From Actinopolymorpha sp. NPDC004070 (GTDB lineage: Bacteria > Actinomycetota > Actinomycetes > Propionibacteriales > Actinopolymorphaceae), in the NCBI RefSeq assembly GCF_040610475.1, contig NZ_JBEXMJ010000015.1, positions 62,001-126,000 on the forward strand: a stretch of DNA of 64,000 bases, written 5' to 3'. The notes below the pieces were generated by a model. It made no database searches and had not been told where the DNA came from. It saw only the letters and a program-made list of their open reading frames with translations. Numbering within the stretch: position 1 is the first letter of the stretch; each line of letters begins with the position of its first letter. Positions 49,100-57,438 of the stretch are shown one piece after another. The translations under genes and the position numbers were made by a program.

Positions 49100-49239
49100 G
49101 GGATGGACGCTAGAAGGCACGTCGCGACAGTGTCAAGCCACCGGCCTGTGTCCGTTCGAGGACGCTCGTAACGTTCGGACTGGTTGGAGTCTTGACACGG
49201 CGTCCGTTCCCCCGATTACTGTTTCCGCCAGATTGCACA

Positions 49240-49255
49240 GTCGAATCGAATCGAC
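49240..49255. promoter_or_regulatory. Candidate LacI operator 2
   Basis: GTCGA-ATCGAA-TCGAC, the same core as operator 1, 148 bases before the lipoprotein start. It is flanked on both sides by the direct repeat AGATTGC (49230-49236 and 49256-49262). Confidence 0.6.
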
Positions 49256-49402
49256 AGATTGCGCGGTCGGTGTGCACTGCACACGGCGGCGTACGCGTCA
49301 CCTGTTCCGTACGTGTTCTCGGGGTGGCCGGTGCACCCACCGTGCCCCCGTGAACCGGTCCGTTCCTGTTCCACACATGGGTTTCGTACATGGGAGGTCG
49401 CG

Positions 49403-51517
49403 ATGTCGGGGTCTGACGAACTCACCAGGCGCCGGCTGCTCTTCGGCGCCGCCGTGGTCGCCGGCGGCGTCACGCTCGGCGCCTGCAGCAGCAGCGGCGG
49501 GGGAGGGAACTCCACCGGTGAGGGACCGAAGCCGAGCAAGGGTCCCGCCAAGCGGGGATCGGCCCAGAAGCCGCTGTCCCCGCCGCGGCAGCTGAAGGAG
49601 TCGCCGCAGCTGGCCGCGCAGGTCAAGGCGGGAAAGCTGCCCGCACTGAAGGACCGGCTGCCCGCCAAGCCCTACGTCATCCCGCACTACTGGGCGCAGA
49701 CCGGGAAGTACGGCGGCACCCTGCGGCTGGCCAGCGGTTCGAGCAACGACGCCGCCATCAAGGAGTACATGTACGGCCACTCCCCACTGCGCTGGCTCAA
49801 CGACGGCCTCACCCTCGGCCCGGGCCTGGCGGAGAGCTGGGAGTCCAACGAGGACGCGTCGGTGTGGACGTTCCACTTCCGCAAGGGCCTCAAATGGTCC
49901 GATGGGCAACCGTGGACCACCGACGACATCATGTTCTGGTGGAACGACATGGTGCTCGACCCGGAGTTCAGTGAGGGCATCCCGGACGAGGCCCGGTCCG
50001 GCAAGGGCACGGTGGCGAAGTTCGCAGCACCCGACGAGAACACCCTGGTGATCACCTACGACGCGCCGAGCCCGATGGTGCCGGACATGATCGCCAACTG
50101 GGTCAACCGCGGGATCGCCGCGACCTGGATGGAACCCAAGCACTACATGAAGCAGTTCCACCCGAAGTACAACAAGTCCGTCGGCAAGGACTGGACGACG
50201 AAGTTCGACGAGAAGCGCAACACCGTCTTCAACCCCGAGACCCCGACCATGGGCGGTTGGCAGCTGGCCACCTACTCCGAGGGCCGGGCGACGACATGGA
50301 AGCGCAACCCCTACTACTACGTCGTCGACCAGGCCGGCAACCAGCTGCCGTACCTCGACGGGCTGAACTTCCGGGTGGTCGACAACATCGAGACCCGCAA
50401 GCTGCAGATCCAGTCCGGGCAGTTCGACCAGGTGCACGGGCCGTTCAACAGCCTGACCCTCGGCGACATCTCCGGGCTGAAGCGCTCGCAGACCAAGAGC
50501 GGCATGAAGATGCTGTTGTGGGACAGCGGATCCGGCACCGGCTCCATCTTCTTCTTCAACCAGGACTACGACGACGCCGCCATGCGCGCGCTGATCCGCA
50601 AACCGGAGTTCCGCCAGGCGCTGTCGCTGGCGTACGACCGCGGCGAGGCACGCAAGTCGATCTACTTCGACACCGGCACACCCACGACCGGTGGGTACGG
50701 ACCGAAGACGCGTGAGTTCCACCGCGGCGACGGCCCCGGGATGTACAAGCAGTGGCGGGAGTCGTGGGTGAAGTTCGACCCCGAGCGCGCCAAGTCGATG
50801 CTGGACAAGCTGGGTGTGGTCGACAAGGACGGCGACGGCAAGCGGGAGAAGCCGGACGGCAGCAAGCTGATCGTCCGCCTGAACTACCCCGCCGACATCG
50901 ACACCACCGGCGAGCACATGAAGAAGAACCAGCTGCTGAAGAAGAGCTGGGACGCGATCGGCATCGACACCCGGCTCAGCCCGGTCTCGCCCACATCCTT
51001 CGGTGACCAGTGGGCACAGGGAAAGCTGATGACCACCACCGCGTGGGAGACCAGCACGATGAGCGTCGCCGCCGACATGCTGTGGCTGATGCCGATGGAG
51101 CCTTCCCGGTGGGCCTCGCTGCAGGGGCAGTTCTACTCACTGCGGGGTACGCCCGACGAGAAGAAGCAGCTCGACGTCGACCCGTACAAGCGCACGCCGC
51201 CACGGGCCGTGCCCGAGCCGGGCGGTCCGGTGGACCGGCTGTGGAAGCTCGCCGACCAGGTGCGGGTCGAGGTCGACCAGACCAAGCGGGACAAGCTCGT
51301 CTGGGACATGATCAAGGTCCACATCGAGCAGGGGCCGTTCTTCATGGGCGTGGTCGCCAACTACCCGCAGATCGTCCTCGTCAAGGACGGCTTGCGCAAC
51401 GTACCCACCAAGGAACAGACCGCACTCGGCGGTCTGGTCAACGACTGGCACCACCCCACGCCCGCGGCCTACGACCCCGAGGCGTGGTTCTGGGACGACC
51501 CGAAGGCGCACAGCTGA
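49403..51517 (+). CDS. ABC transporter substrate-binding lipoprotein (family 5), Tat-type signal
   Basis: 704 residues from the ATG at 49403 (GGGAGG upstream). The signal is twin-arginine lipoprotein type: TRRRLLFGAAVVAGGV then the lipobox LGAC. Domain: SBP family 5 (TWTFHFRKGLKWSDGQPW, ISGLKRSQTKSGMKML, PEFRQALSLAYDRGEARK). It binds peptides or, as family members near LacI often do, oligosaccharides. No permease or ATPase gene follows; a strong terminator ends the unit at 51621, so its membrane partners are elsewhere or outside the window. Regulated probably by the divergent LacI. Confidence 0.92.
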   Translation: MSGSDELTRRRLLFGAAVVAGGVTLGACSSSGGGGNSTGEGPKPSKGPAKRGSAQKPLSPPRQLKESPQLAAQVKAGKLPALKDRLPAKPYVIPHYWAQTGKYGGTLRLASGSSNDAAIKEYMYGHSPLRWLNDGLTLGPGLAESWESNEDASVWTFHFRKGLKWSDGQPWTTDDIMFWWNDMVLDPEFSEGIPDEARSGKGTVAKFAAPDENTLVITYDAPSPMVPDMIANWVNRGIAATWMEPKHYMKQFHPKYNKSVGKDWTTKFDEKRNTVFNPETPTMGGWQLATYSEGRATTWKRNPYYYVVDQAGNQLPYLDGLNFRVVDNIETRKLQIQSGQFDQVHGPFNSLTLGDISGLKRSQTKSGMKMLLWDSGSGTGSIFFFNQDYDDAAMRALIRKPEFRQALSLAYDRGEARKSIYFDTGTPTTGGYGPKTREFHRGDGPGMYKQWRESWVKFDPERAKSMLDKLGVVDKDGDGKREKPDGSKLIVRLNYPADIDTTGEHMKKNQLLKKSWDAIGIDTRLSPVSPTSFGDQWAQGKLMTTTAWETSTMSVAADMLWLMPMEPSRWASLQGQFYSLRGTPDEKKQLDVDPYKRTPPRAVPEPGGPVDRLWKLADQVRVEVDQTKRDKLVWDMIKVHIEQGPFFMGVVANYPQIVLVKDGLRNVPTKEQTALGGLVNDWHHPTPAAYDPEAWFWDDPKAHS

Positions 51518-51952
51518 GGGCCGCTCCCGAAGGGCCGGCGACAAGCTGGGAATCGATCTCGGGGTGAACGCACGACGGTGGCCGCCGGTGGAGAGTTTCG
51601 TCTCCACCGGCGGCCACCGTCTTGTCGCGGTCCGGGTCCACCCGGGCGTTCGAGCCGCCCCAAGGTGCGGGCGGCGACGCGCCGGATGCATGCGGGCACT
51701 GGGGTGTGCTGCGAAGTCTTCGGTGCACTCTCGGTACACCCCGGTGCACTCTCGATACACAGCTGCGCGTACAGCAGGGCTGGTCCCCGCGTCGTCCGCG
51801 GATCGCACGCCCTCGCGTACCACCAGGGTCTCAGCTCGCGACTGCGGTGGTTTCCGCGTTGCGAGTCCGAGCCGGGGCAGCTGGGTATGAGGCGCCGTTC
51901 CCACACCCCAGGTACGGAACGACGCCCGCCCCCCGAAACGGTCCTGCCCTGC
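51518..51952. other. Intergenic with terminator and a 21-bp direct repeat
   Basis: 435 bases with no supported gene. Besides the hairpin at 51574-51621, a direct repeat CGGTGCACTCTCGGTACACC (51721) and CGGTGCACTCTCGATACACA (51742) is present, period 21 bp. Confidence 0.5.
51574..51621 (+). terminator. Very strong hairpin after the lipoprotein gene
   Basis: Perfect 21-bp arms, 51574-51594 and 51601-51621 (outer bases GACGGTGGCC / GGCCACCGTC), loop of 6 (GTTTCG), then TTGTCG. It can work in either direction. Confidence 0.88.
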
Positions 51953-52309
51953 TCAGGCGGTGGGACCGTCGGGGCTCTGGCTGTTCTGCGAGGGAGCGGC
52001 GCCGCCGGGCTGTCCACCCGCCTGGCCGGCCTGGCTGCCCAGGAAGAACTGCACGCTGCCCTGAGCGTCGACCTCGGCGTCGAGCACCATCTCGTCGAGC
52101 ATGCTGGAGGCGCTCTCCTCCAAGAAGACGCGCGCGCCCTGCTCCTCGACGACCGCGTCGCCCGCGGTGGGCTCGGCGGCGACCGCGAGGCTCAGGCTCT
52201 GCTGGTCCTCAGGCTGTGCGGTGATGCGCAGACCGGCGCTTCCGGGAAGTTCGGGGCTGTTCGTCAGGGACTGGATGACGAGGGCAGCGTTGTTCGTGAG
52301 TGCAAGCAA
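51953..52309 (-). CDS. HesB/IscA-like protein without cysteines
   Basis: 118 residues, TTG start at 52309 with GAGGAG six bases before. It matches actinobacterial proteins annotated as iron-sulfur biosynthesis HesB (MLALTNNAALVIQSL, GLRITAQPEDQ, GARVFLEESASSMLD, ILDA-like VLDAEVDAQGSVQFFLG). The three cysteines of true IscA/HesB (C ... CGC) are absent, so it cannot hold a cluster in the usual way. C-terminal 25 residues are low-complexity Gly/Gln/Pro. Confidence 0.75.
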   Translation of the reverse strand: MLALTNNAALVIQSLTNSPELPGSAGLRITAQPEDQQSLSLAVAAEPTAGDAVVEEQGARVFLEESASSMLDEMVLDAEVDAQGSVQFFLGSQAGQAGGQPGGAAPSQNSQSPDGPTA

Positions 52310-52524
52310 GATTGCTCCTCAACTAGAGATCATGGGTGACCGGGGAACTGCGCCCGCGCGCCGTCGAAGGCGTACGTCAGGGCGCCACTGGCCCGACCGG
52401 CTGGCAGGTGTGAATCACTCCCCGATGCACTGGACGCCGGTGATTCCACCCTTGCCCCTGATCGGCGCTGAGTCAAACCAAGCGTGTCGGCGGGCGCGTG
52501 TGGAGGTGTGGAGATGATGGATGG

Positions 52525-53289
52525 GTGACCAGTCACCCATCGCCATCGGAGTCTTCCGGCCCTGTCCCCGCACCGGGAAACGTCCCACCCGCCGGCCCCG
52601 ACACGCCCGGCGGCACCGAGGTCGCGCCACCGCCGCGCTGGGGCATCCCCACCGCGATCGGGTCGCTGCTCGGTTTCGTCGTGTTGTCGTTCGCGGTGTC
52701 GTTCGGGCTCAGCGCCCTGGGAGTGGATCCGGTCACGGCGACGATCATCGCCACGCCGGTGGGCTGGCTGTCCCTCGCCGGCGTACCGCTGCTGGCCTCC
52801 CGGCGGCGGGGGAACGGTCCGCGCTCGGACCTCGCCCTGTGGTTCCGCCCGGTCGACGTCGCGATCGGGTTGGTCGCCTGCCTGGTCGTCCTCCTGGCGG
52901 CCACGCTCATCCTGCTGGTCACGATCGCGATGACCGGCGGTACGCCCACCTCAGCGCTGGGTGACGTCGCCGGGCACGCCCACGCCCACTGGCAGGTGGT
53001 GGCGCTGGCCGTCATGGCGCTGTGTGCGGCGTTCATGGAGGAAATCCACTTTCGGGGTATGTGGTGGAGTGCGCTGCGCCGGCGCGGCCTGGGCGCCCGG
53101 CCGACCCTGCTGGCGACGGCGGTGTTGTTCGCGCTGGTCCACCTCGAACCCACCCGGGTGGTGCTGTTGTTCGCGGCCGGGCTGGCCGCCGGATACGTCC
53201 GGATGCGGTCGGATCGGCTGGGGCCCGCGATCGTCACCCACCTGCTGATCAACCTGCTGGCCGCGGTGTCCCTGCTGAGCCTGCTGTGA
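52525..53289 (+). CDS. CPBP family intramembrane metalloprotease
   Basis: 254 residues from GTG 52525; GTG 52498 is possible. A Pro-rich N-terminus is followed by about seven membrane helices. The Abi/CPBP motifs are FMEEIHFRGMWW (EExxxR-like: EEIHFRG), ALVHLEPTRVV (H of motif 2) and VTHLLINLLAAV (H/N of motif 3). Members cut prenylated or other membrane peptides; some confer bacteriocin immunity. Substrate unknown. Confidence 0.88.
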   Translation: MTSHPSPSESSGPVPAPGNVPPAGPDTPGGTEVAPPPRWGIPTAIGSLLGFVVLSFAVSFGLSALGVDPVTATIIATPVGWLSLAGVPLLASRRRGNGPRSDLALWFRPVDVAIGLVACLVVLLAATLILLVTIAMTGGTPTSALGDVAGHAHAHWQVVALAVMALCAAFMEEIHFRGMWWSALRRRGLGARPTLLATAVLFALVHLEPTRVVLLFAAGLAAGYVRMRSDRLGPAIVTHLLINLLAAVSLLSLL

Positions 53290-53332
53290 GCTGCCGTGCC
53301 GTGATCTACCGGTGGTGACGTACGGGCGCTCC

Positions 53333-53368
53333 ATGTGCGGCGGGACGTGCGGCGGGACGTGCGGCGGG
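53333..53368. repeat. Tandem repeat, 12-bp unit, three copies
   Basis: ATGTGCGGCGGG, ACGTGCGGCGGG, ACGTGCGGCGGG at 53333, 53345 and 53357, before recO. Confidence 0.85.
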
Positions 53369-53396
53369 GTCTGCCACGTCGGTGCCGTACGCGAGA

Positions 53397-54299
53397 ATGG
53401 TCGATGTGCCGCTGTACGTCGACGAGGCCGTGGTGCTCCGCACCCACAAGCTCGGTGAGGCCGACCGGATCATCACCCTGCTGACCCGTCACCACGGACG
53501 GGTCCGCGCGGTCGCCAAGGGTGTCCGCCGTACGTCGTCGCGGTTCGGCGCCCGCCTGGAGCCCTGCTCCTACGTCGAGCTGCAGCTCGCGGTGGGCCGC
53601 TCCCTGGACGTCATCACCCAGGCCGAGATCCGCAGGCCCTACGCCGAGGCGATGTATGCCGACTACGGCCGCTACACCACCGCGGCGGCCATGCTGGAGA
53701 CCGCGGAGCGGCTGACCGTCGAGGAGCGCGAGCCGGCCACCCAGCACTTCCTGCTCCTGGTCGCCGCCCTGCGGTCGCTGGCCGAGGGCGCCCACGAGCC
53801 CAGCCTGATCCTGGACTCCTACCTGCTGCGGTCGCTGGCCGTCGCGGGCTACGCACCCTCCTTCGACGCCTGCGCCCGCTGCGGCACGGGCGGCCCGCAC
53901 CGCGCGTTCGCGGTCGCGGCCGGCGGGATGATCTGTGCCGACTGCCGGCCGGCGGGTGTGGCAATGCCCGCGCCGGAGACGGTCGGGCTGCTGGCGGCGC
54001 TGCTGACCGGTGAGTGGTCGGTGGCCGACGCGAGCACCGACCGGCACCGGCGCGAGGCGACCGGCCTGGTCTCGGCGTACCTCCAGTGGCATCTGGAACG
54101 CGGCCTGCGCTCGCTGCCGTACGTCGAGCGGTTCGAGCCGGAGATCCGGGTACGAGTCACGGAGGACGACCCGCACGACCACGAGCACCACCAGGACGGC
54201 CAGCACGAGCATGGGCACCACGAGCACGACCAGCATGGGCACGACCAACACGACGGCGCCTTCCCCCACGACACCGGACGGGGTGTGATCTCGCGATGA
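53397..54299 (+). CDS. recO: DNA repair protein RecO with His-rich C-terminal tail
   Basis: 300 residues from ATG 53397; GTG 53406 matches relatives and is as likely. OB-fold N-terminus ([41 protein letters not shown] in parts), zinc finger CARCGTGG ... MICADC and the helical C-terminus [15 protein letters not shown]. RecO loads RecA with RecR. Relatives end soon after RSLPYVERF; here about 40 more residues follow, with 13 His (for example [16 protein letters not shown]), probably metal-binding. The genes for zinc uptake follow. Stop overlaps uppS by 4 bases. Confidence 0.95.
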   Translation: MVDVPLYVDEAVVLRTHKLGEADRIITLLTRHHGRVRAVAKGVRRTSSRFGARLEPCSYVELQLAVGRSLDVITQAEIRRPYAEAMYADYGRYTTAAAMLETAERLTVEEREPATQHFLLLVAALRSLAEGAHEPSLILDSYLLRSLAVAGYAPSFDACARCGTGGPHRAFAVAAGGMICADCRPAGVAMPAPETVGLLAALLTGEWSVADASTDRHRREATGLVSAYLQWHLERGLRSLPYVERFEPEIRVRVTEDDPHDHEHHQDGQHEHGHHEHDQHGHDQHDGAFPHDTGRGVISR

Positions 54300-55138
54300 G
54301 TCCCAGTCTGCGCTCCGGCCTGCGGCGCAGGCCGGCACCTGTCCGCCGGCAGGTCCAGCCGCCCGACCCGCACCCCTCGGGTGCCCGGCCGCCGGCCATC
54401 CCGCCGGAGCTCGTTCCCCGCCACGTCGCCCTGGTGATGGACGGAAACGGCCGGTGGGCCAAGGCGCGCGGGCTGCCGCGCACGCGCGGTCACGAACGGG
54501 GTGAGGGTGCGCTGTTCGACACCATCAAGGGTGCGATCGAGATCGGTGTGAAGACCCTTTCGGCGTACGCGTTCTCCACCGAGAACTGGTCGCGTTCGCC
54601 GGAGGAGGTGCGCTTCCTGATGGGCTTCAACCGCGAGGTGATCCACCGCCGGCGGGACGAGCTGGACGCCATGGGGGTGCGGGTGCGCTGGGCCGGGCGC
54701 CGGCCCAAGCTGTGGAAGAGCGTGATCCGCGAGCTCGAGTACGCCGAGGAACGCACCCGCGACAACGACGTCATCACCTTGCAGTTCTGCGTCAACTACG
54801 GCGGACGCGCCGAGCTGGCCGACGCGATGCAGGCGATCGCCCGCGACGTGGAGGCGGGCAGGCTGCGCCCGGACCGGATCGACGAGCGGACGATCGGCCG
54901 CTACCTCTACCAGCCGGACCTGCCCGACGTCGACCTGTTCGTCCGGTCGTCGGGGGAGCAGCGCACCTCGAACTTCATGCTGTGGCAGTCGGCGTACGCG
55001 GAGTTCGTCTTTCTGGACACGTTGTTCCCCGACTTCGACCGGCGCGACCTGTGGCGGGCGATCGAGCTCTACGTCACCCGCGACCGCAGGTTCGGCGGCG
55101 CGATCCCCAACGAGGTGGCCGAGCCGTCAGGGTCCTGA
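54296..55138 (+). CDS. uppS: Isoprenyl transferase (undecaprenyl/decaprenyl diphosphate synthase, cis type)
   Basis: 280 residues. Cis-prenyltransferase motifs [25 protein letters not shown], and [15 protein letters not shown], with [14 protein letters not shown]. The enzyme makes the lipid carrier for peptidoglycan by adding isoprene units to farnesyl diphosphate. A Pro/Arg-rich N-terminal extension of about 40 residues is typical of actinobacterial forms. The ATG overlaps the recO stop (ATGA). Confidence 0.96.
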   Translation: MSPSLRSGLRRRPAPVRRQVQPPDPHPSGARPPAIPPELVPRHVALVMDGNGRWAKARGLPRTRGHERGEGALFDTIKGAIEIGVKTLSAYAFSTENWSRSPEEVRFLMGFNREVIHRRRDELDAMGVRVRWAGRRPKLWKSVIRELEYAEERTRDNDVITLQFCVNYGGRAELADAMQAIARDVEAGRLRPDRIDERTIGRYLYQPDLPDVDLFVRSSGEQRTSNFMLWQSAYAEFVFLDTLFPDFDRRDLWRAIELYVTRDRRFGGAIPNEVAEPSGS

Positions 55139-55160
55139 GGGGCTCTGCCGTTGCTCCGTC

Positions 55161-55199
55161 GTTCCGAGGCGTTCGGAGGCGTTCGGAGCGTTCCGGGCG
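55161..55199. repeat. Tandem repeat, 10-bp unit, four copies
   Basis: GTTCCGAGGC, GTTCGGAGGC, GTTCGGAGC, GTTCCGGGC, in the 62-base gap between the convergent uppS and zur genes. Confidence 0.75.
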
Positions 55200-55200
55200 T

Positions 55201-55611
55201 CTAGGACGCGGCTCGGCGCGCGCAGGAGGCGCAGGTCCCGAACACCTCGAGGGTGTGGGTGACGTCGACGAAGCCGGCCTCGGCGGCGACGCCTTCGGCC
55301 CATCGCTCGACCGCGGGTCCCTCCACCTCCACGGTGTGCCCGCAGCTGCGGCACACCAGGTGGTGGTGGTGGCGCGCGGTGGCGCACCGGCGGTAGACCG
55401 TCTCGCCGTCGTCGGTACGGATGGCGTCCACCTGCCCGGCGTCGGCCAGGGACGCGAGCGTGCGGTAGACCGTTGTCAACCCGACGTTGTCACCGCGGCC
55501 ACGCAACAGTGCGTGGATGTCCTGGGCGCTGCGGAAGTCCTCGACTCCCTCCAGCGCCTCCGCGACCGCGGCGCGCTGCCGGGTCGCGCGGATCCTCGGG
55601 TTCGCGTTCAG
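55201..55611 (-). CDS. zur: Fur family zinc regulator (Zur), probable CTG start
   Basis: 136 residues read from CTG at 55611. The winged helix (RIRATRQRAAVAEAL, DFRSAQDIHALLRGRG, VGLTTVYRTLASLADAG) is complete only from there. The first TTG in frame (55506) would remove it, and no ATG, GTG or TTG lies between. GGGGAGG lies 8 bases before CTG, and CTGA overlaps the znuB stop exactly as ATGA overlaps usually do. Metal sites: HHHHLVCRSCG and FGTCASCAR (structural zinc Cys4). It represses zinc uptake genes when zinc is plentiful; a Zur-like box lies at znuA. Minus-strand operon with znuB and znuC. Confidence 0.92.
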   Translation of the reverse strand: MNANPRIRATRQRAAVAEALEGVEDFRSAQDIHALLRGRGDNVGLTTVYRTLASLADAGQVDAIRTDDGETVYRRCATARHHHHLVCRSCGHTVEVEGPAVERWAEGVAAEAGFVDVTHTLEVFGTCASCARRAAS

Positions 55612-56639
55612 CTGGATCGCCTCCCCTGGGCGGCCGGGCCGCCGGGGCCCGGCCCGCCGGCGACGTGTTCCTCGTCGTCCTCGGCGAAGTGCTCGTCGTA
55701 GTGCGCGCCGTGCGGCGCGTGCCGGTGCCCGTCGTGCAGGTAGTCCACGTGGTCCTCGTGGGGGACTGCCCGGTGCCCGCAGGTGGGTCCGTGGGCGTGC
55801 AGGTGGTCCTCGGCCTCGTTGTGCGGCCCGCGCATCCGGGCCCGCAGCGCGGTGCCCGCCGCGGTGAGCACGAACACCGCGATGGCCGCGAGCACGATGG
55901 TCGCACCGGAGGGAGTGTCGGCGTAGAACGAGGTGAACACCCCACCCACGCTCACCAGGACGCCAACCACCATCGCGGTGGCGACGGTGCCGGCGAAGCT
56001 GCGGCCGACCCGCTGTGCCACCGCCACCGGCACGATCATCAGGGCGCTGACCAGCAGCAGGCCGACGACCCGCATCGACACCACGACGGTGACCGCGACC
56101 ATCACCGCGAGCACGATGTTGAGGGCGAGCACCGGCAGGCCGGCCGCGGTGGCGTACTCCTCGTCCGCGCCGACGGTGAAGAACACCCGGGACATTCCCA
56201 GCGCGACCGCCAGCACGACCACCGCGAGGACGGCGAACACCACCAGGTCACCCGGCGTGGTCGAGGTGATCGAGCCGAAGAGATAGGCGTTGAGGTTGGC
56301 GGGAGTGCTGCCCGGCGCCTTGGCCAGCAGCACCACGCCACCGGCGATACCTCCGTAGAACATCACCGCCAGCGCGACGTCGCTGCTCGTGCGCCCCTTC
56401 GCCCGCATGAACTCGATGAGCACGGCGCCGACGACGGTGCACACCAGTGCCGTCCACACCGGGCCGGAACGGGTGAGCAGCCCGATGCCGACGCCGGTGA
56501 GCGCGACGTGGCCCATGCCGTCACCGATCAGGGCGAGCCGGCGCTGGACGAGGTAGATGCCGACCGCCGGGGCGGACAGGCCGATGAGCAGCGCGGCGAG
56601 CAACGCCCGCTGCATGAAGTCGAACTGCAGGATCTCCAT
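55608..56639 (-). CDS. znuB: Zinc ABC transporter permease (ZnuB) with His-rich C-terminus
   Basis: 343 residues. About eight membrane helices of the ABC-3 family (QRALLAALLIGLSAPAVGIY, GDGMGHVALTGVGIGLL, LALNIVLAVMVAVTVVVSMR in pieces). After residue about 270 a cytoplasmic tail of about 70 residues has 14 His (DHLHAHGPTCGH, HVDYLHDGHRHAPHGAHYD), presumably a zinc-binding segment. Follows znuC by 4 bases. Imports zinc with ZnuC and ZnuA. Confidence 0.93.
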   Translation of the reverse strand: MEILQFDFMQRALLAALLIGLSAPAVGIYLVQRRLALIGDGMGHVALTGVGIGLLTRSGPVWTALVCTVVGAVLIEFMRAKGRTSSDVALAVMFYGGIAGGVVLLAKAPGSTPANLNAYLFGSITSTTPGDLVVFAVLAVVVLAVALGMSRVFFTVGADEEYATAAGLPVLALNIVLAVMVAVTVVVSMRVVGLLLVSALMIVPVAVAQRVGRSFAGTVATAMVVGVLVSVGGVFTSFYADTPSGATIVLAAIAVFVLTAAGTALRARMRGPHNEAEDHLHAHGPTCGHRAVPHEDHVDYLHDGHRHAPHGAHYDEHFAEDDEEHVAGGPGPGGPAAQGRRSS

Positions 56640-56643
56640 CGTT

Positions 56644-57438
56644 TCAGTCCACGAATCCGAAGGGGCCGTCCGGCGAGGCCGGCAGGAAGTGGGGATCGGC
56701 GCCCGCGAAGCCGTTCAGCACGTTGTCGGTGGGCGGGCCGTCGTAGGTGACCCGGCCGTGGTGCAGCACGACCGTACGATCGATCAGGTCGGCGAGCGGC
56801 CCGATCTCGTGCGTCACGATGAGCAGGGTGGTGCCGGCCTCCACCAGAGCGGTGAGCGTCCGGGTGAGGATCTCCTGGTTGGCCAGGTCGACGCCGGCCA
56901 GCGGCTCGTCCATCACCAGCATGTCCGGCTCCCCGGCCAGCGCGCGGGCGATCAGCGCCCGGCGCTGCTGCCCGCCGGACAGCGTGGAGACCTGGGCGCA
57001 GGCCTTCTCCTCCAGGCCGACGGTGGCGATGGTGTCGGCCACCACTGTCCGGTCGGCCGGGCGGAGCCAGGGGGTGAGCAGCCGGCGGCGGGCCAGCCGG
57101 CCGGACGACACCACCTCCTGCACCGTCGCGGGAACACCGCCGCCGACGGTGTGCCGCTGGGGTACGTACCCGATCCGGGCGCGGTCGTGGAACCGGTGCG
57201 CAGGGGTGCCGAAGAGCTCCAGCGTGCCGGCCGAGAGGGGCACCAGGCCGAGGATCGCCCTGACCAGGGTCGACTTGCCCGAGCCGTTCGGTCCGAGCAA
57301 TGCGACCACCTCACCGGGCAGGACGTCGAGGTCGACACCCGACAGCGCGCGCTGGCCGGCGTAGGAGACCCCGCCGTCACGGAGGCGGACGGCGGCGGCG
57401 GTCGCGGGACCTTCGGTGCCGGGTGAGCTGGTGGTCAT
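56644..57438 (-). CDS. znuC: Zinc ABC transporter ATP-binding protein (ZnuC)
   Basis: 264 residues. Walker A LLGPNGSGKSTLV, signature STLSGGQQRRALIARAL, Walker B MLVMDEPLAGVD and H-loop LLIVTHEIGPL. Overlaps znuA stop by 4 bases and precedes znuB. Confidence 0.95.
   Translation of the reverse strand: MTTSSPGTEGPATAAAVRLRDGGVSYAGQRALSGVDLDVLPGEVVALLGPNGSGKSTLVRAILGLVPLSAGTLELFGTPAHRFHDRARIGYVPQRHTVGGGVPATVQEVVSSGRLARRRLLTPWLRPADRTVVADTIATVGLEEKACAQVSTLSGGQQRRALIARALAGEPDMLVMDEPLAGVDLANQEILTRTLTALVEAGTTLLIVTHEIGPLADLIDRTVVLHHGRVTYDGPPTDNVLNGFAGADPHFLPASPDGPFGFVD

Larger units (their letters stand above)
49043..49402. promoter_or_regulatory. Divergent promoter region between lacI and lipoprotein genes
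   Basis: 360 bases without a gene. Two matching inverted repeats (49082-49099 and 49240-49255) lie here. Both genes should be controlled from this region. GGGAGG is the ribosome-binding site for the lipoprotein. Confidence 0.55.
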
